DNA of 64,000 nucleotides, from assembly GCA_023666335.1 (NCBI GenBank), contig JAMPCE010000008.1:1-64000 (forward strand), in the 5' to 3' direction. The notes under the pieces are model-generated. The model did not search any database, was not told where the DNA came from, and saw only the letters and a list, made by a program, of their open reading frames with translations. The translations under genes and the position numbers were made by a program. Source of the stretch: a bacterium (GTDB taxonomy: Bacteria > Bacillota > Clostridia > Lachnospirales > Lachnospiraceae). This document shows, piece by piece, positions 20,679-29,183 of the stretch (its first letter is position 1; each line of letters begins with the position of its first letter).

Positions 20679-21335
20679 ATGTTTTTGAGTGTAACGCAGT
20701 CGCTGCTTGGAGGTCTCTGGACGACTTTTCAAATCTTTATTTTTACGCTGCTCTTTGCGCTGCCGCTGGGACTGATCCTGGCGTTTGGCGCGATGAGCAG
20801 GTGGAGACTGCTGCGCGGTCTGGTGGAAACGCTGGTCTGGATCATACGGGGAACGCCGCTGATGCTGCAGCTCATCATCATTTTTTACGGACCGGGGCTT
20901 TGGCTCTCCCACAATATCTGGAGCGGCAGTGAGGCGGGACGGATCACGGCTACCGTGGTGGCGTTTTCCATCAATTACGCCTGTTATTTCTCGGTGATCT
21001 TTCGCGGCGGCATCGAGGGCGTTCCGATCGGACAGCGGGAGGCGGGCGAGGTGCTTGGCATGACGAAGAGCCAGATTTTTTTCAAGGTCACGCTCTTACA
21101 GATGGTAAAGCGCGTGGTGCCGCCGATGTCCAACGAGATCATTACGCTGGTGAAAGACACGTCGCTGGCGCGGATCATTGCGGCTTATGAACTGACTTTT
21201 GCGGGCTATTCCTTTATGAAGAGTAACGGCATTACCTGGCCGCTCTTCTATACGGGGGTGTTTTATCTTCTGTTCGTGGGGATCCTGACGCTGCTGTTCC
21301 GTCATGTGGAGCGCAGGCTGGACTATTTCAGGTAG
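20679..21335 (+). CDS. amino-acid ABC transporter permease, second system
   Basis: A 218-residue HisMQ/GlnP-type permease. IIRGTPLMLQLIIIFYGP and the EAA loop EAGEVLGMTKSQIFFKVTLLQ are clear, and VKDTSLARIIAAYEL is the usual C-terminal signature. AGGAG at 20666-20670 suits the ATG at 20679; a GTG three bases earlier is the alternative. It starts 3 bp after the permuted binding-protein gene. Compared with the first system's permease it has a longer loop (SHNIWSGSEAGR) before the third helix. Confidence 0.93.
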   Translation: MFLSVTQSLLGGLWTTFQIFIFTLLFALPLGLILAFGAMSRWRLLRGLVETLVWIIRGTPLMLQLIIIFYGPGLWLSHNIWSGSEAGRITATVVAFSINYACYFSVIFRGGIEGVPIGQREAGEVLGMTKSQIFFKVTLLQMVKRVVPPMSNEIITLVKDTSLARIIAAYELTFAGYSFMKSNGITWPLFYTGVFYLLFVGILTLLFRHVERRLDYFR

Positions 21336-21346
21336 GTGGAGGAAGT

Positions 21347-22123
21347 ATGGCTGTATTAGAAGTAAAGAATATCGGAAAACGGTTCGGCTCCACAAAGGTA
21401 CTGAATGATGTGAGTTTTACGCTGGAAGAGGGAAAGGCGCTTGCGATCATCGGTTCCTCCGGCTCCGGAAAGACGACGCTTCTGCGGTGCCTGAACTTCC
21501 TCGAGACGCCGGACCGCGGTTCCATTACGGTAAAGGGTGAGACGCTGTTCGACGCGGACGATCCCGCAAGCGGTCAGGGGAGCGATCTGCGCACCAAAAG
21601 GCTGCATTTTGGCATGGTATTTCAGGCGTTTCATCTCTTTCCGCAGTATACGGCGTTAGAGAACGTGACTTTGGCGGAAAAACTGTTGGCGAAAGAGCGA
21701 TCGGATTTTAAACAGAAGAAAAAGGAACTCTATGAGGAGATCGACGCGCACGGGAAAGAACTGTTAAACCGGATGGGACTGGCGGAGCGCATGGAGCACT
21801 ATCCGCACCAGCTTTCCGGCGGGCAGCAGCAGCGTGTGGCGATCGCGAGGGCGCTTGCCCTACAGCCGGATATCCTCTGTTTCGACGAGCCGACTTCGGC
21901 GCTCGATCCGGAACTGACAGGCGAGGTCTTAAAAGTGATCAGAGGGCTTGCCGACCAGCACACGACGATGATCATCGTCACGCATGAGATGGCTTTCGCC
22001 AGAGATGTGGCGGATCAGATCATCTTTATGGATGAGGGCGTCATCGTGGAGCAGGGCGATCCGAAACAGGTCATCGACCATCCGAGGGAGGAGCGGACGA
22101 GACAATTTTTGACCAGATATTGA
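21347..22123 (+). CDS. amino-acid ABC transporter ATPase, second system
   Basis: A 258-residue ATPase with Walker [10 protein letters not shown], signature [16 protein letters not shown], Walker [13 protein letters not shown] and the His in VTHEMAFA. It is longer than the first-system ATPase because of an insert around residues 115-140 ([19 protein letters not shown]). GTGGAGGAAG precedes the ATG, 11 bp after the permease stop. It is the last gene of the operon; a strong terminator follows. Confidence 0.95.
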   Translation: MAVLEVKNIGKRFGSTKVLNDVSFTLEEGKALAIIGSSGSGKTTLLRCLNFLETPDRGSITVKGETLFDADDPASGQGSDLRTKRLHFGMVFQAFHLFPQYTALENVTLAEKLLAKERSDFKQKKKELYEEIDAHGKELLNRMGLAERMEHYPHQLSGGQQQRVAIARALALQPDILCFDEPTSALDPELTGEVLKVIRGLADQHTTMIIVTHEMAFARDVADQIIFMDEGVIVEQGDPKQVIDHPREERTRQFLTRY

Positions 22124-22131
22124 AATGAGAG

Positions 22132-22158
22132 GAGTCTGCTTTCGGGCAGGCTCTTTTT
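22132..22158 (+). terminator. Rho-independent terminator of the second transporter operon
   Basis: GAGTCTGC (22132-22139) pairs with GCAGGCTC (22146-22153), with one T-G wobble and a 6-base loop, followed directly by TTTTT. It lies 9 bases after the ATPase stop. Confidence 0.85.
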
Positions 22159-22163
22159 GTAAA

Positions 22164-22189
22164 TACTACTTTTTATGGAAAAGGTAGTA
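22164..22189 (+). promoter_or_regulatory. inverted repeat with ACTAC/GTAGT half-sites, copy 1
   Basis: TACTAC-TTTTT and AAAAG-GTAGTA form an 11-bp imperfect palindrome around ATGG. It lies upstream of the MotA-like/LuxR operon and shares its half-site with the repeat at 22263-22277. A regulator site is likelier than a terminator. Confidence 0.4.
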
Positions 22190-22262
22190 TAGCGTTTTGC
22201 ATGCGGTCTGTGCTATGCTTTTGCTGTAGATGGCGGGTGGTCCGTCATAAATTCTGAGTGCG

Positions 22263-22277
22263 ACTACTGGATGTAGT
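22263..22277 (+). promoter_or_regulatory. inverted repeat with ACTAC/GTAGT half-sites, copy 2
   Basis: ACTAC-N5-GTAGT, 18 bases before the ATG of the MotA-like gene and just ahead of its AGGAGGGG ribosome site. If bound by a repressor it would block the transcript start or leader. The adjacent LuxR-type protein is an obvious candidate binder, but that is inference. Confidence 0.4.
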
Positions 22278-22294
22278 AAAAGGAGGGGTATGAT

Positions 22295-22885
22295 ATGGTA
22301 ATGGAGATCGTCAGCATTCTATTGGGGGTTTTGATCCTGCTTTTTGGCGGTTTGCAGGCGGGCGGTTTCAGGAGTTTGGTGTTCAGACTGCTGGATCTGC
22401 CGTCGCTGATTATTGTTCTGGTATTTACGGTGCCGGTGCTGATCCGAAACGGCGTCTGGAAAGATTTTAAGCGGGCATTTCTTCTTTTGAGAAAGAACTA
22501 CACCTGTCATTTGGGCGAACTGAGACGGACGCAGGATGTGCTGGAAATGGTGCAGCGTCAGGTGATCTGCGCGGGGATCCTGTCGATGCTCGTCACGTTT
22601 GTCATTATTTTGGGCAGTCTCTATGACCTGGCAGCGCTCGGACCGAATGTGGCGGTGGCGATCATGACCGTGCTCTATGCAACGGTGATCGTGATGCTGC
22701 TCCTGCCATTGCAGTTGGAAGTGAAGCGGCGGATTCTCGATTATATGGAACTGGGCGATGAGCCGGATAGCGCAATGACTGCGGAGAAAATGGCGAATGC
22801 GGCAGATTTTCAGGAAAAACGCGGAATGGAAGCGGATGATGTGATGCGGACAGGCGGAGAACAGGACGGAGACGGAAAAGCATGA
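22295..22885 (+). CDS. MotA/ExbB-like membrane protein
   Basis: A 196-residue membrane protein with about four helices. The N-terminal arrangement GVLILLFGGLQAGGF...LLDLPSLIIVL and the short WKDFKRAFLLLRK segment resemble the first third of MotA stators. The third and fourth helices with VAVAIMTVLYATVIVMLLLPLQLEVKRRI resemble the MotA/TolQ/ExbB channel end. The cytoplasmic loop is much shorter than in true MotA, and no MotB-like gene adjoins. It may be a stator-like or ion-channel-like signalling partner. AGGAGGGG precedes the ATG. Its last 4 bp overlap the start of the LuxR-type gene (ATGA). Confidence 0.6.
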   Translation: MVMEIVSILLGVLILLFGGLQAGGFRSLVFRLLDLPSLIIVLVFTVPVLIRNGVWKDFKRAFLLLRKNYTCHLGELRRTQDVLEMVQRQVICAGILSMLVTFVIILGSLYDLAALGPNVAVAIMTVLYATVIVMLLLPLQLEVKRRILDYMELGDEPDSAMTAEKMANAADFQEKRGMEADDVMRTGGEQDGDGKA

Positions 22886-23424
22886 GAAGACGCGCGCTTC
22901 GATTTTTGCTGGCGTCCGGCTATTGTATGCTCCTGACGATTCTGCTGTTATATCAGGCGGGCGCATTCGGCGGCAGGCGGGATTGGGCGGTTGCAAGTCT
23001 CGGTACGCTGTTTCTGGGCGCGGCGCTTGCAGTCGTCCTTGTGCTCTATATGCGGGTCAATGATCAGATTCGGAGAGAGGGCGGAACGATCGGAAAGGAC
23101 AGCCGGGAGGGCGTCGAAGCGGGAGGCAGAGAGAACGCAGGGAAGGCGGACGGGACGGGAGGCGCAGAAAATGTGGCAGAAGCCAGGAGTTATGAGGAAA
23201 TCTGGCAAAATTTTCTGCGTGCCTGTGAAGGACGCGGGCTCTCCGAGCGCGAGCTGGAAGTGGCGTGGCTTCTCTACAAGGGGCGCACGAATCGGCAGAT
23301 CGGGGAGGAACTTTTTATCGCGGAGACGACGGTGAAAAAGCATGTGTCCCATATTTACGAAAAGACAGGAGTATACAGCCGGAAAGATTTCCGCGCTATG
23401 GTGCAAACAGATCTTCTCTGGTGA
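22882..23424 (+). CDS. membrane-anchored LuxR-type transcription regulator
   Basis: A 180-residue protein with two N-terminal membrane helices (about 8-28 and 35-58), a Gly/Glu/Arg-rich linker (about 65-100) and a C-terminal LuxR/GerE helix-turn-helix (LSERELEVAWLLYKG, NRQIGEELFIAETTVKKHV, KTGVYSRKDF). A DNA-binding domain tethered to the membrane without a receiver suggests that it senses something at the membrane, perhaps the MotA-like protein with which it is translationally coupled. Its 3' end overlaps the convergent MATE gene by 29 bp. Confidence 0.85.
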   Translation: MRRRALRFLLASGYCMLLTILLLYQAGAFGGRRDWAVASLGTLFLGAALAVVLVLYMRVNDQIRREGGTIGKDSREGVEAGGRENAGKADGTGGAENVAEARSYEEIWQNFLRACEGRGLSERELEVAWLLYKGRTNRQIGEELFIAETTVKKHVSHIYEKTGVYSRKDFRAMVQTDLLW

Positions 23425-24763
23425 TATTTTTCAGCCACTTGCCGCTGCGGTAATGTTTGATGACCCAGGGCCATTTGACAAATTCGTCGGTACACAGCAG
23501 AAAGTACACCCAGAGAACGGGGAGTTTGAACAGAAAAGCCGCGAGAAAACCGATCGGAACTGCATAGCACCACATGTCGATCGTGTCGCAGATCAGACCG
23601 AAACGGCTGTCGCCGCCTGCGCGGAACACACCCGCGATCAACGTGGTGTTGACGGCGGCGCCCATGACATAGTAGGTGTTGATGAGCAGCATATATTTCA
23701 GATAGTGCATGGCTGTTTCCTCCAGTTTTGCAAAATGCAGCACAAACGGGGTAGCAGCCAGAATGAGCGCACCGCCGATCGCGCCCGTGATGATCGTGAG
23801 TTTCATTAACTGAGAAGCGTATGTCTTTGCGCGCTCCATATCATTTTCGCCCATCACATTGCCGAGCAGGATGCCGCCCGCGCTGGCGGTGCCGAAGCAG
23901 AGCACCGTGCCGAAATTTCTGACGACAACGACCAGAGAATTGGCGGCTACCGCGTCGGAACCCATGTGCCCCAGGATCACGGAGTACATGGAGAAAGCCA
24001 CGCTCCACGAAAGGTCGTTGGCGAGAGCGGGCAGTGAGAGGCGGATAAAATCTTTATACAACAATTTGTTGTGTAAAAACAGGTAGCTGAATTTCAACTT
24101 GATGTCCCTGCTCAAGCAGGACACGACAAAGCACCCTGCCAGTTCGATGGCGCGGGACAGGGCGGTGGCGATGGCTACGCCGACCGCGCCCAGCTTCGGC
24201 GCGCCGAACAGGCCGAAGATAAAGACGGCGTTTAGGAGAATATTCAGGGTGAAAGCCATGACATTTAACGCCATGCTGACAGTCACGCGGCCGATGCTCC
24301 GAAGGATCGCCAGGTAGACTTCCGTTACGCCCCAGCACAGATAGGTGACAGCCATCACGCGCAGATAGCCGGCGCCGATTTCGATCAGTTCCGCGTCGTT
24401 TGTAAAGAGCATCATCATCGGCTTTGGCGCAAAGAAAGCGAAAGCGGAGAAACACACGGAAATAATGAGGGAAAAGCGCATGGCGATCCCCAAAACGGCG
24501 CGGATCGGCTGGAGATCGCCCTTTCCCCAATACTGGGCGCTCAACATGGCGGCGCCCGTTCCCAGACCGTAGTAGATCATAAAGAGGATGCTTGCGTAGT
24601 TGGCGGCCAGCGATACGGCGGAGATAGAGGACTGTCCTACATAATTCAGCATCACCACGTCTGCGGAATTGACCGCCGCGCTTAGGAGATTCTGGATGAC
24701 GATCGGGATCACCAGTTTTACGATCTGCGTATAAAATCTGTTTTTGTCGGGTGTGGCGTTCAT
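23396..24763 (-). CDS. MATE family efflux transporter
   Basis: A 455-residue, 12-helix exporter of the multidrug and toxin extrusion family, driven by Na+ or H+. The repeated halves are visible: LVIPIVIQNLLSAAVNSADVVMLNYVG in the first and LSLPALANDLSWSVAFSMYSVILGHMG in the second, with the family's GAAMLSAQYWGKGD and ANSLVVVVRNF stretches. The open frame extends 52 codons further upstream, but GGAGG six bases before the ATG at 24763 and the family's usual length fix the start there. A second MATE gene lies divergently. Confidence 0.92.
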   Translation of the reverse strand: MNATPDKNRFYTQIVKLVIPIVIQNLLSAAVNSADVVMLNYVGQSSISAVSLAANYASILFMIYYGLGTGAAMLSAQYWGKGDLQPIRAVLGIAMRFSLIISVCFSAFAFFAPKPMMMLFTNDAELIEIGAGYLRVMAVTYLCWGVTEVYLAILRSIGRVTVSMALNVMAFTLNILLNAVFIFGLFGAPKLGAVGVAIATALSRAIELAGCFVVSCLSRDIKLKFSYLFLHNKLLYKDFIRLSLPALANDLSWSVAFSMYSVILGHMGSDAVAANSLVVVVRNFGTVLCFGTASAGGILLGNVMGENDMERAKTYASQLMKLTIITGAIGGALILAATPFVLHFAKLEETAMHYLKYMLLINTYYVMGAAVNTTLIAGVFRAGGDSRFGLICDTIDMWCYAVPIGFLAAFLFKLPVLWVYFLLCTDEFVKWPWVIKHYRSGKWLKNITREDLFAP

Positions 24764-24806
24764 GGGCTGCCTCCGTCGTTCGGGTATTTTTTCGTAAAGT
24801 GATAAC

Positions 24807-24835
24807 ATTCTAGTACATTCTGATTTTGTTGTCAA
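24807..24835 (-). promoter_or_regulatory. promoter for the minus-strand MATE gene
   Basis: On the minus strand TTGACA (24835-24830) and TAGAAT (24812-24807) are 17 bp apart, about 45 bases from the start codon. The -35 is consensus. Confidence 0.65.
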
Positions 24836-24892
24836 TCGCATTTCCCGGGTTTTCCCTGTTTTTAAAATTTCTCTTTTTTCCCGCGCGGGTAC

Positions 24893-24920
24893 TTGTGTTT
24901 TTGGCACAGTGTGATACAAT
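24893..24920 (+). promoter_or_regulatory. promoter for the plus-strand MATE gene
   Basis: TTGTGT at 24893-24898 and TACAAT at 24915-24920 with a 16-bp spacer, about 90 bases before the ATG at 25011. The 247-bp divergent region 24764-25010 holds only these two promoters and T-rich tracts. Confidence 0.5.
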
Positions 24921-25010
24921 CGTCGTTACAGGATTAAAATTATGTATATGACACGGGTGTCAGGTTTGCGATCGCTGCGGAGGATTCGTGTTCGAAATGG
25001 AGAGTATTTT

Positions 25011-26396
25011 ATGGAAAAAGATATGACAAAAGGCAGCCCCATGAAGCTGATTCTGGGGTTTGCCGTGCCTTTGTTGTTCGGGCTTGTTTTTCAGCAGTTT
25101 TACAGTATGATGGACGCGGTCATTGTCGGGCATTACTTAGGCGTGGACGCGTTGGCGGCGGTGGGCGCGACAGGTTCCGTCAATTTTCTGATCATCGGTT
25201 TCTGCATGGGCGTCTGCAACGGGTTTGCCATTCCCATTGCGCAGGAGTTCGGCGCAAAACATGAGGAGAATCTGCGTAGATTTGTGGCGAACAGCGTATG
25301 GCTGTCCGTGATCTTTTCTGTGGTCATCACGGTCATCGTGTCGCTTTTGTGCCGCCCTATTTTGCAGCTCATGCGGACGCCGGAAAATATCATAGACGGT
25401 TCGTACCGTTATATCATTCTAATCTTTCTGGGGATACCGGTGGTGTTTCTCTATAATATGACGGCGGCAATCCTGCGCTCTCTGGGGGACAGCAGGACGC
25501 CGGTGGTATTTCTGGTGACGGCGTCGCTCTTAAATATCGTTCTCGACGTATTCTGCATCGTCGTGCTGCACATGGATGTGGAGGGCGCGGCGATCGCCAC
25601 GGTCGTCTCGCAGGCCGTTGCGGGATTTGCCTGTCTGATCTATATGCGTAAAAAGTTTTCTATCCTGAAACTGTCGGAAGACGAGCGCAGGTGGAACCGG
25701 AATTATGCGGCGAAGCTCTGCAATATGGGCATTCCTATGGGATTGCAGTATTCGATCACAGCCATCGGCAGCGTGATCTTGCAGAGCGCGGTGAACAGCA
25801 TTGATTCCAACGCGGTGGCGGCGGTGACTGCGGGCGGCAAGGTGAGTATGCTTCTGATCTGTCCTTTCGATGCGATGGGGTCCACGATGGCGACCTACGG
25901 CGGACAGAATGTGGGTGCGGGAAATCTGGAGCGCGTGGATAAGGGCTTGAAAAGCTGTTCTCTGCTGGGGCTCATCTACTCCCTGATCGCGCTGGCAGCG
26001 GTCTGGCTGTTTGGAAAACAGCTCCTGCTATTGTTTTTGGATGCGGGGGAGGCGCAGATCATTGCAAACGCTTACTCTTTCCTGCGGATCAATGCGCTGT
26101 TCTATTTCCCGCTGGCGCTGGTCAATATCATCCGCTTCCTGATCCAAGGCATGGGGTTCAGCAGGCTGGCGGTCTTTGCGGGGGCTTTTGAGATGCTGGC
26201 GAGAGGGCTGGCGGGCTTTCTGCTGGTGCCGCAGTTCGGATTCAGTGCAGTGCGGTTTGCGAATCCGCTGGCATGGATCTTTGCGGATATCTTTTTGATT
26301 CCGGCATTTTTCCATGTGCGGAAGAAGCTGGCGGGGATCCTTAGCAAAAAGAGAGAAGATGCGCGGAATGCGGGCGATGAAGCGCAGGCAGTCTGA
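25011..26396 (+). CDS. MATE family efflux transporter
   Basis: A 461-residue MATE exporter from a different branch than its divergent neighbour. MTKGSPMKLILGFAVPLLFGLVFQQFYSMMDAVIVGHYLG opens the protein, and GMPIPL-type MGIPMGLQYSITAIG begins the second half. The YGGQNVGAGNLERVDKG loop is typical of the DinF/NorM-like subgroup common in Clostridia. The frame is open to 24942, but GGAG at 24999 and the family's usual start favour 25011. The C-terminal tail is charged and cytoplasmic. The DUF4422 gene follows after 14 bp. Confidence 0.92.
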   Translation: MEKDMTKGSPMKLILGFAVPLLFGLVFQQFYSMMDAVIVGHYLGVDALAAVGATGSVNFLIIGFCMGVCNGFAIPIAQEFGAKHEENLRRFVANSVWLSVIFSVVITVIVSLLCRPILQLMRTPENIIDGSYRYIILIFLGIPVVFLYNMTAAILRSLGDSRTPVVFLVTASLLNIVLDVFCIVVLHMDVEGAAIATVVSQAVAGFACLIYMRKKFSILKLSEDERRWNRNYAAKLCNMGIPMGLQYSITAIGSVILQSAVNSIDSNAVAAVTAGGKVSMLLICPFDAMGSTMATYGGQNVGAGNLERVDKGLKSCSLLGLIYSLIALAAVWLFGKQLLLLFLDAGEAQIIANAYSFLRINALFYFPLALVNIIRFLIQGMGFSRLAVFAGAFEMLARGLAGFLLVPQFGFSAVRFANPLAWIFADIFLIPAFFHVRKKLAGILSKKREDARNAGDEAQAV

Positions 26397-26410
26397 GCGA
26401 TGGAGATACT

Positions 26411-27529
26411 ATGAGCGTAACGATCTTTACCATGACACACAAAAAATTTCCCACGCCCGGCGATCCCGTCTATGTACCGTTACAGGTGGGCAGGGCAGGC
26501 GCGGCGGATCTGGGATATATCGGAGATGACACGGGTGTCAGTATTTCGGAGAAAAACTGTTATTACGGGGAACTGACAGGCATTTACTGGGTGTGGAAAA
26601 ACATAAGGACTTCGGACTATGTGGGCATCTGCCACTACCGTCGGTATTTCTGCACGGAGGAGGGGCGGATCCTCACCGCGCGGGATTATGAAGAGATCCT
26701 TTCCTCGCACGATATCATCACGTCCAAGCTGTTGAAGCTGAATTTCAGCTATTATGAGGGCTATGCGGGGGATTACAATATCCGCGATCTGGAAGCGGTG
26801 GGAGAAGTGATCCGCAAGGATCATCCCGCGTATTATGAGACGTTTGAGCGGCTGGTGCAGGGCAAGGGCACCTATTTTGGCAATATGATGGTCTGCAAAA
26901 AGGAACTTTATGACGCCTATTGCGCGTGGCTGTTCGATATTTTTGAGAAAGCGGAAGAGAAGATCGACGCCTCCGGATATGATGACTACCACAAGCGCGT
27001 CTACGGTTTTATCTCGGAATTTCTCCTCTATGTCTGGACGCAGGTGCAGGGGCTTAAAGTCTATGAATGCAAAGTAGGCATGACGGACGAGAAGCGGGAG
27101 ACGGCGGAGAGTAAAGAGAAGCTGGCGGCGTACTTTGCGAAAAAGGACATTGCCGGGGCAAAAGCTTATCTGCTGCAATGTCTTACGAAGCGCCCCGATG
27201 TGCTGATGGAAGCCTCTGACATTACGGGAGAGTTAAAACTCTCCATGCAGGTCATTGCGGTATGTGAACTGGAACAAGAGGCTTACGGCAGCAGTACGAT
27301 CGATCGGATTCAGGCGTTTGATGCGCTGATGGCGCATTTTCGAAAGTTGAATGATATCATTCAGGGCATAAAAGCGGGAGAGACGAAATTGTCTCCCCCG
27401 GCAGTAGAGTTTTTGCGAAAGGAAGCGGTCACGGAGATCGCATTGGAAGCCTCAGCCAGACTGTTCGGGACACCGGAGGAGGCGAAGCGGATCAGTGATA
27501 TAGCCCTCCAGACGCTCTTTGAAGAGTAG
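26411..27529 (+). CDS. DUF4422-type glycosyltransferase
   Basis: A 372-residue cytosolic protein. The first 230 residues match the DUF4422 family, which is found in capsule and surface-polysaccharide loci and regarded as glycosyltransferase-like: IFTMTHKKF, YYGELTGIYWVWKN, YVGICHYRRYF, and GNMMVCKKELYDAYCAWLFDI with a late FISEFLLYVW. The C-terminal ~140 residues are helical and charged and have no clear family. There is no surrounding polysaccharide cluster, so it is an orphan. Its last 78 bp overlap the 3' end of the convergent lipoprotein gene. Confidence 0.8.
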   Translation: MSVTIFTMTHKKFPTPGDPVYVPLQVGRAGAADLGYIGDDTGVSISEKNCYYGELTGIYWVWKNIRTSDYVGICHYRRYFCTEEGRILTARDYEEILSSHDIITSKLLKLNFSYYEGYAGDYNIRDLEAVGEVIRKDHPAYYETFERLVQGKGTYFGNMMVCKKELYDAYCAWLFDIFEKAEEKIDASGYDDYHKRVYGFISEFLLYVWTQVQGLKVYECKVGMTDEKRETAESKEKLAAYFAKKDIAGAKAYLLQCLTKRPDVLMEASDITGELKLSMQVIAVCELEQEAYGSSTIDRIQAFDALMAHFRKLNDIIQGIKAGETKLSPPAVEFLRKEAVTEIALEASARLFGTPEEAKRISDIALQTLFEE

Positions 27530-28888
27530 TTCCTTTTCCGGCGTGTATTGGAAAAGATAGGTGTAGTGATTGCGGCTTTGCAGCGTAGAGCCGTCCGCGC
27601 CGTCCTCGTAGACAAATTCCGTGAACAGCACGGCGATCTCGGTCAGACCGTCGTTTGGATCCTGATCGTAGAGAACATAGGCGGTTTCATTATAGCCGTG
27701 ACTTAGATCAAGCTGTGAAATCAGTACGTCATTCCAGTCGTTGCCGTCAATGTAGAGGGAGTATTTACATTTGCCTTCTCCCTCGCCGCTGTAGACGAAA
27801 TTATAGAAAGCAATTCCTTCCTCTGTGCCGTCTCCGTTTAAGTCAAAGCTGTATTCCGGCTTCCCATCGACCTTGAACTCCATGTCAGCATCATATTGGG
27901 AGGTGTAGTAGCGCTCCATCATAAAAGGGCCGGTGTAGCGGTAGTCTCCTTTCAGACCGATCTCGTATGCCTGTTCGTAAGGAAGCGTAAAGTCGATCTC
28001 GCCGGAAGCATAGGGTCCTAACACATAGGGATCACTGAAAAAGCAGATGCCGCTGCCTGTAAAGTACCAGCTTCCTGTCTGGAAGAGGGCGCTGTCAATG
28101 TCTGCTTTCGTAGGCTCGAAAAGTCTTTCCTGATAGGAGGGCGTTTCGGACAGACTCACGAAATAATCGAGCGCGGCGGAATGAAAGTCGGAAACATTTT
28201 CGGACAGCGTATCAAAGGTGATCAGCTCCCCTGTTTTCATATCATAATTTTTCCCGACTGAACCGTAATTGCCATGTGCGCCGCCGGCGTATTCTCCGAA
28301 GGTCAGTTTGTAGGAGAGCACGGAATCGTCCATGCGGGTCACGTCTGCGGTGAGTTCCTGCGAGTAGCCGGTAAAATATACGTCGGTCTCATCTTCTTTG
28401 CGGGCGGCATAGTCAGACTTTGCCCATTCGAGGAGTTCTCCGCCGCTTTCGTCTGCCGATGCGGCGCTTTGATAGACGGCATCGATATCAGCATTTATTT
28501 TTGCGGCGATGTCGTCTGCGCCCTCGATGCTTACGACAGGCATGGAGGTGTAGTTTGTCAGAAGCACCGTGCCGTCGTCGTCCTGAAATTCGTTGCAGGT
28601 TTCTACGAAAGTGACTTTGATGTTATCGGCGGTTTCCTGTGATGCTTCGGCTGCGGGTGTGTCTGCACCTTCGTTTGTGACAGTTGTGTCAGAAATATCG
28701 CTGTTGTCTGTGCTGTCCGTTGCCGTCGGATCCGACACATTTTCCGAGGATGCCTCCGCTTTGTCAGGTTTCTCGGAATCGGCGGTATTTTGCGTTTCCT
28801 GCTCGGATGGGGCGGATGTGCCGCAGGCGCTGAGTGCCAGGGAAAGCAGAGTGACGGAGAGTAGGGTAGAAATGAGTCTTTTCTTCAT
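27452..28888 (-). CDS. lipoprotein with DUF3298/RsiV-like domain
   Basis: A 478-residue lipoprotein (lipobox L-S-A-C, Cys22). A long acidic, Ser/Thr-rich linker (about 25-90) leads to a DUF4163/DUF3298-like domain (about 95-310), recognisable by YTSMPVVSIEG, YKLTFGEYAGGAHGNYG and LITFDTLSENV. In characterised proteins this fold binds lysozyme or modifies peptidoglycan, but the exact role here is open. A C-terminal region contains DLNGDGTEE, a Ca-binding-loop-like motif near residue 350. AAGGAG precedes the start. The 3' end overlaps the DUF4422 gene tail. Confidence 0.82.
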   Translation of the reverse strand: MKKRLISTLLSVTLLSLALSACGTSAPSEQETQNTADSEKPDKAEASSENVSDPTATDSTDNSDISDTTVTNEGADTPAAEASQETADNIKVTFVETCNEFQDDDGTVLLTNYTSMPVVSIEGADDIAAKINADIDAVYQSAASADESGGELLEWAKSDYAARKEDETDVYFTGYSQELTADVTRMDDSVLSYKLTFGEYAGGAHGNYGSVGKNYDMKTGELITFDTLSENVSDFHSAALDYFVSLSETPSYQERLFEPTKADIDSALFQTGSWYFTGSGICFFSDPYVLGPYASGEIDFTLPYEQAYEIGLKGDYRYTGPFMMERYYTSQYDADMEFKVDGKPEYSFDLNGDGTEEGIAFYNFVYSGEGEGKCKYSLYIDGNDWNDVLISQLDLSHGYNETAYVLYDQDPNDGLTEIAVLFTEFVYEDGADGSTLQSRNHYTYLFQYTPEKELLFKERLEGYITDPLRLLRCPEQSG

Positions 28889-28931
28889 AATATTAAAACA
28901 CTCCTTGTTTTTTTAGTAGGTGTTTATGAAA

Positions 28932-29084
28932 TGCTTGCTGATAGTACAAATGGCACAACCAACGCAGACACGCTTGCGCTCCATTTCGGACGTAACAGTA
29001 CTAAACTCGTGAAAAACCTCGTTAAGTACTGACGTCCTACAAGGATCTGCTTATGGTTATGTCATTTGCACTATCATTATAGCA
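28932..29084. repeat. 153-nt imperfect palindromic element (MITE- or REP-like)
   Basis: The outer arms TGCT...GATAGTACAAATGG (from 28932) and CATTTGCACTATC...AGCA (to 29084) pair with a few mismatches, continue through AACCA/TGGTT, and an inner stem pairs GGACGT-CAGTACT-CTCG with its mirror around TGAAAAACC. The whole element folds into one long, bulged hairpin. It fills the gap between divergent genes and contains no open frame. Size and shape fit a small non-autonomous mobile repeat, but a second copy is not present in this window. Confidence 0.6.
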
Positions 29085-29110
29085 CTATTTTCAGCAATGG
29101 TAAAATTTCG

Positions 29111-29140
29111 TTGAGAGGAAAGCGGCTCTCGTGTTATAAT
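29111..29140 (+). promoter_or_regulatory. promoter for the UDP-sugar pyrophosphorylase gene
   Basis: TTGAGA at 29111-29116 and TATAAT at 29135-29140 with an 18-bp spacer, 43 bases before the ATG. The spacer holds a small GAGAG/CTCTC inverted repeat that overlaps the -35. Confidence 0.6.
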
Positions 29141-29183
29141 CGTTGCAAGAGAGAAATACTGATATGATATCGGAGGGGGCACT

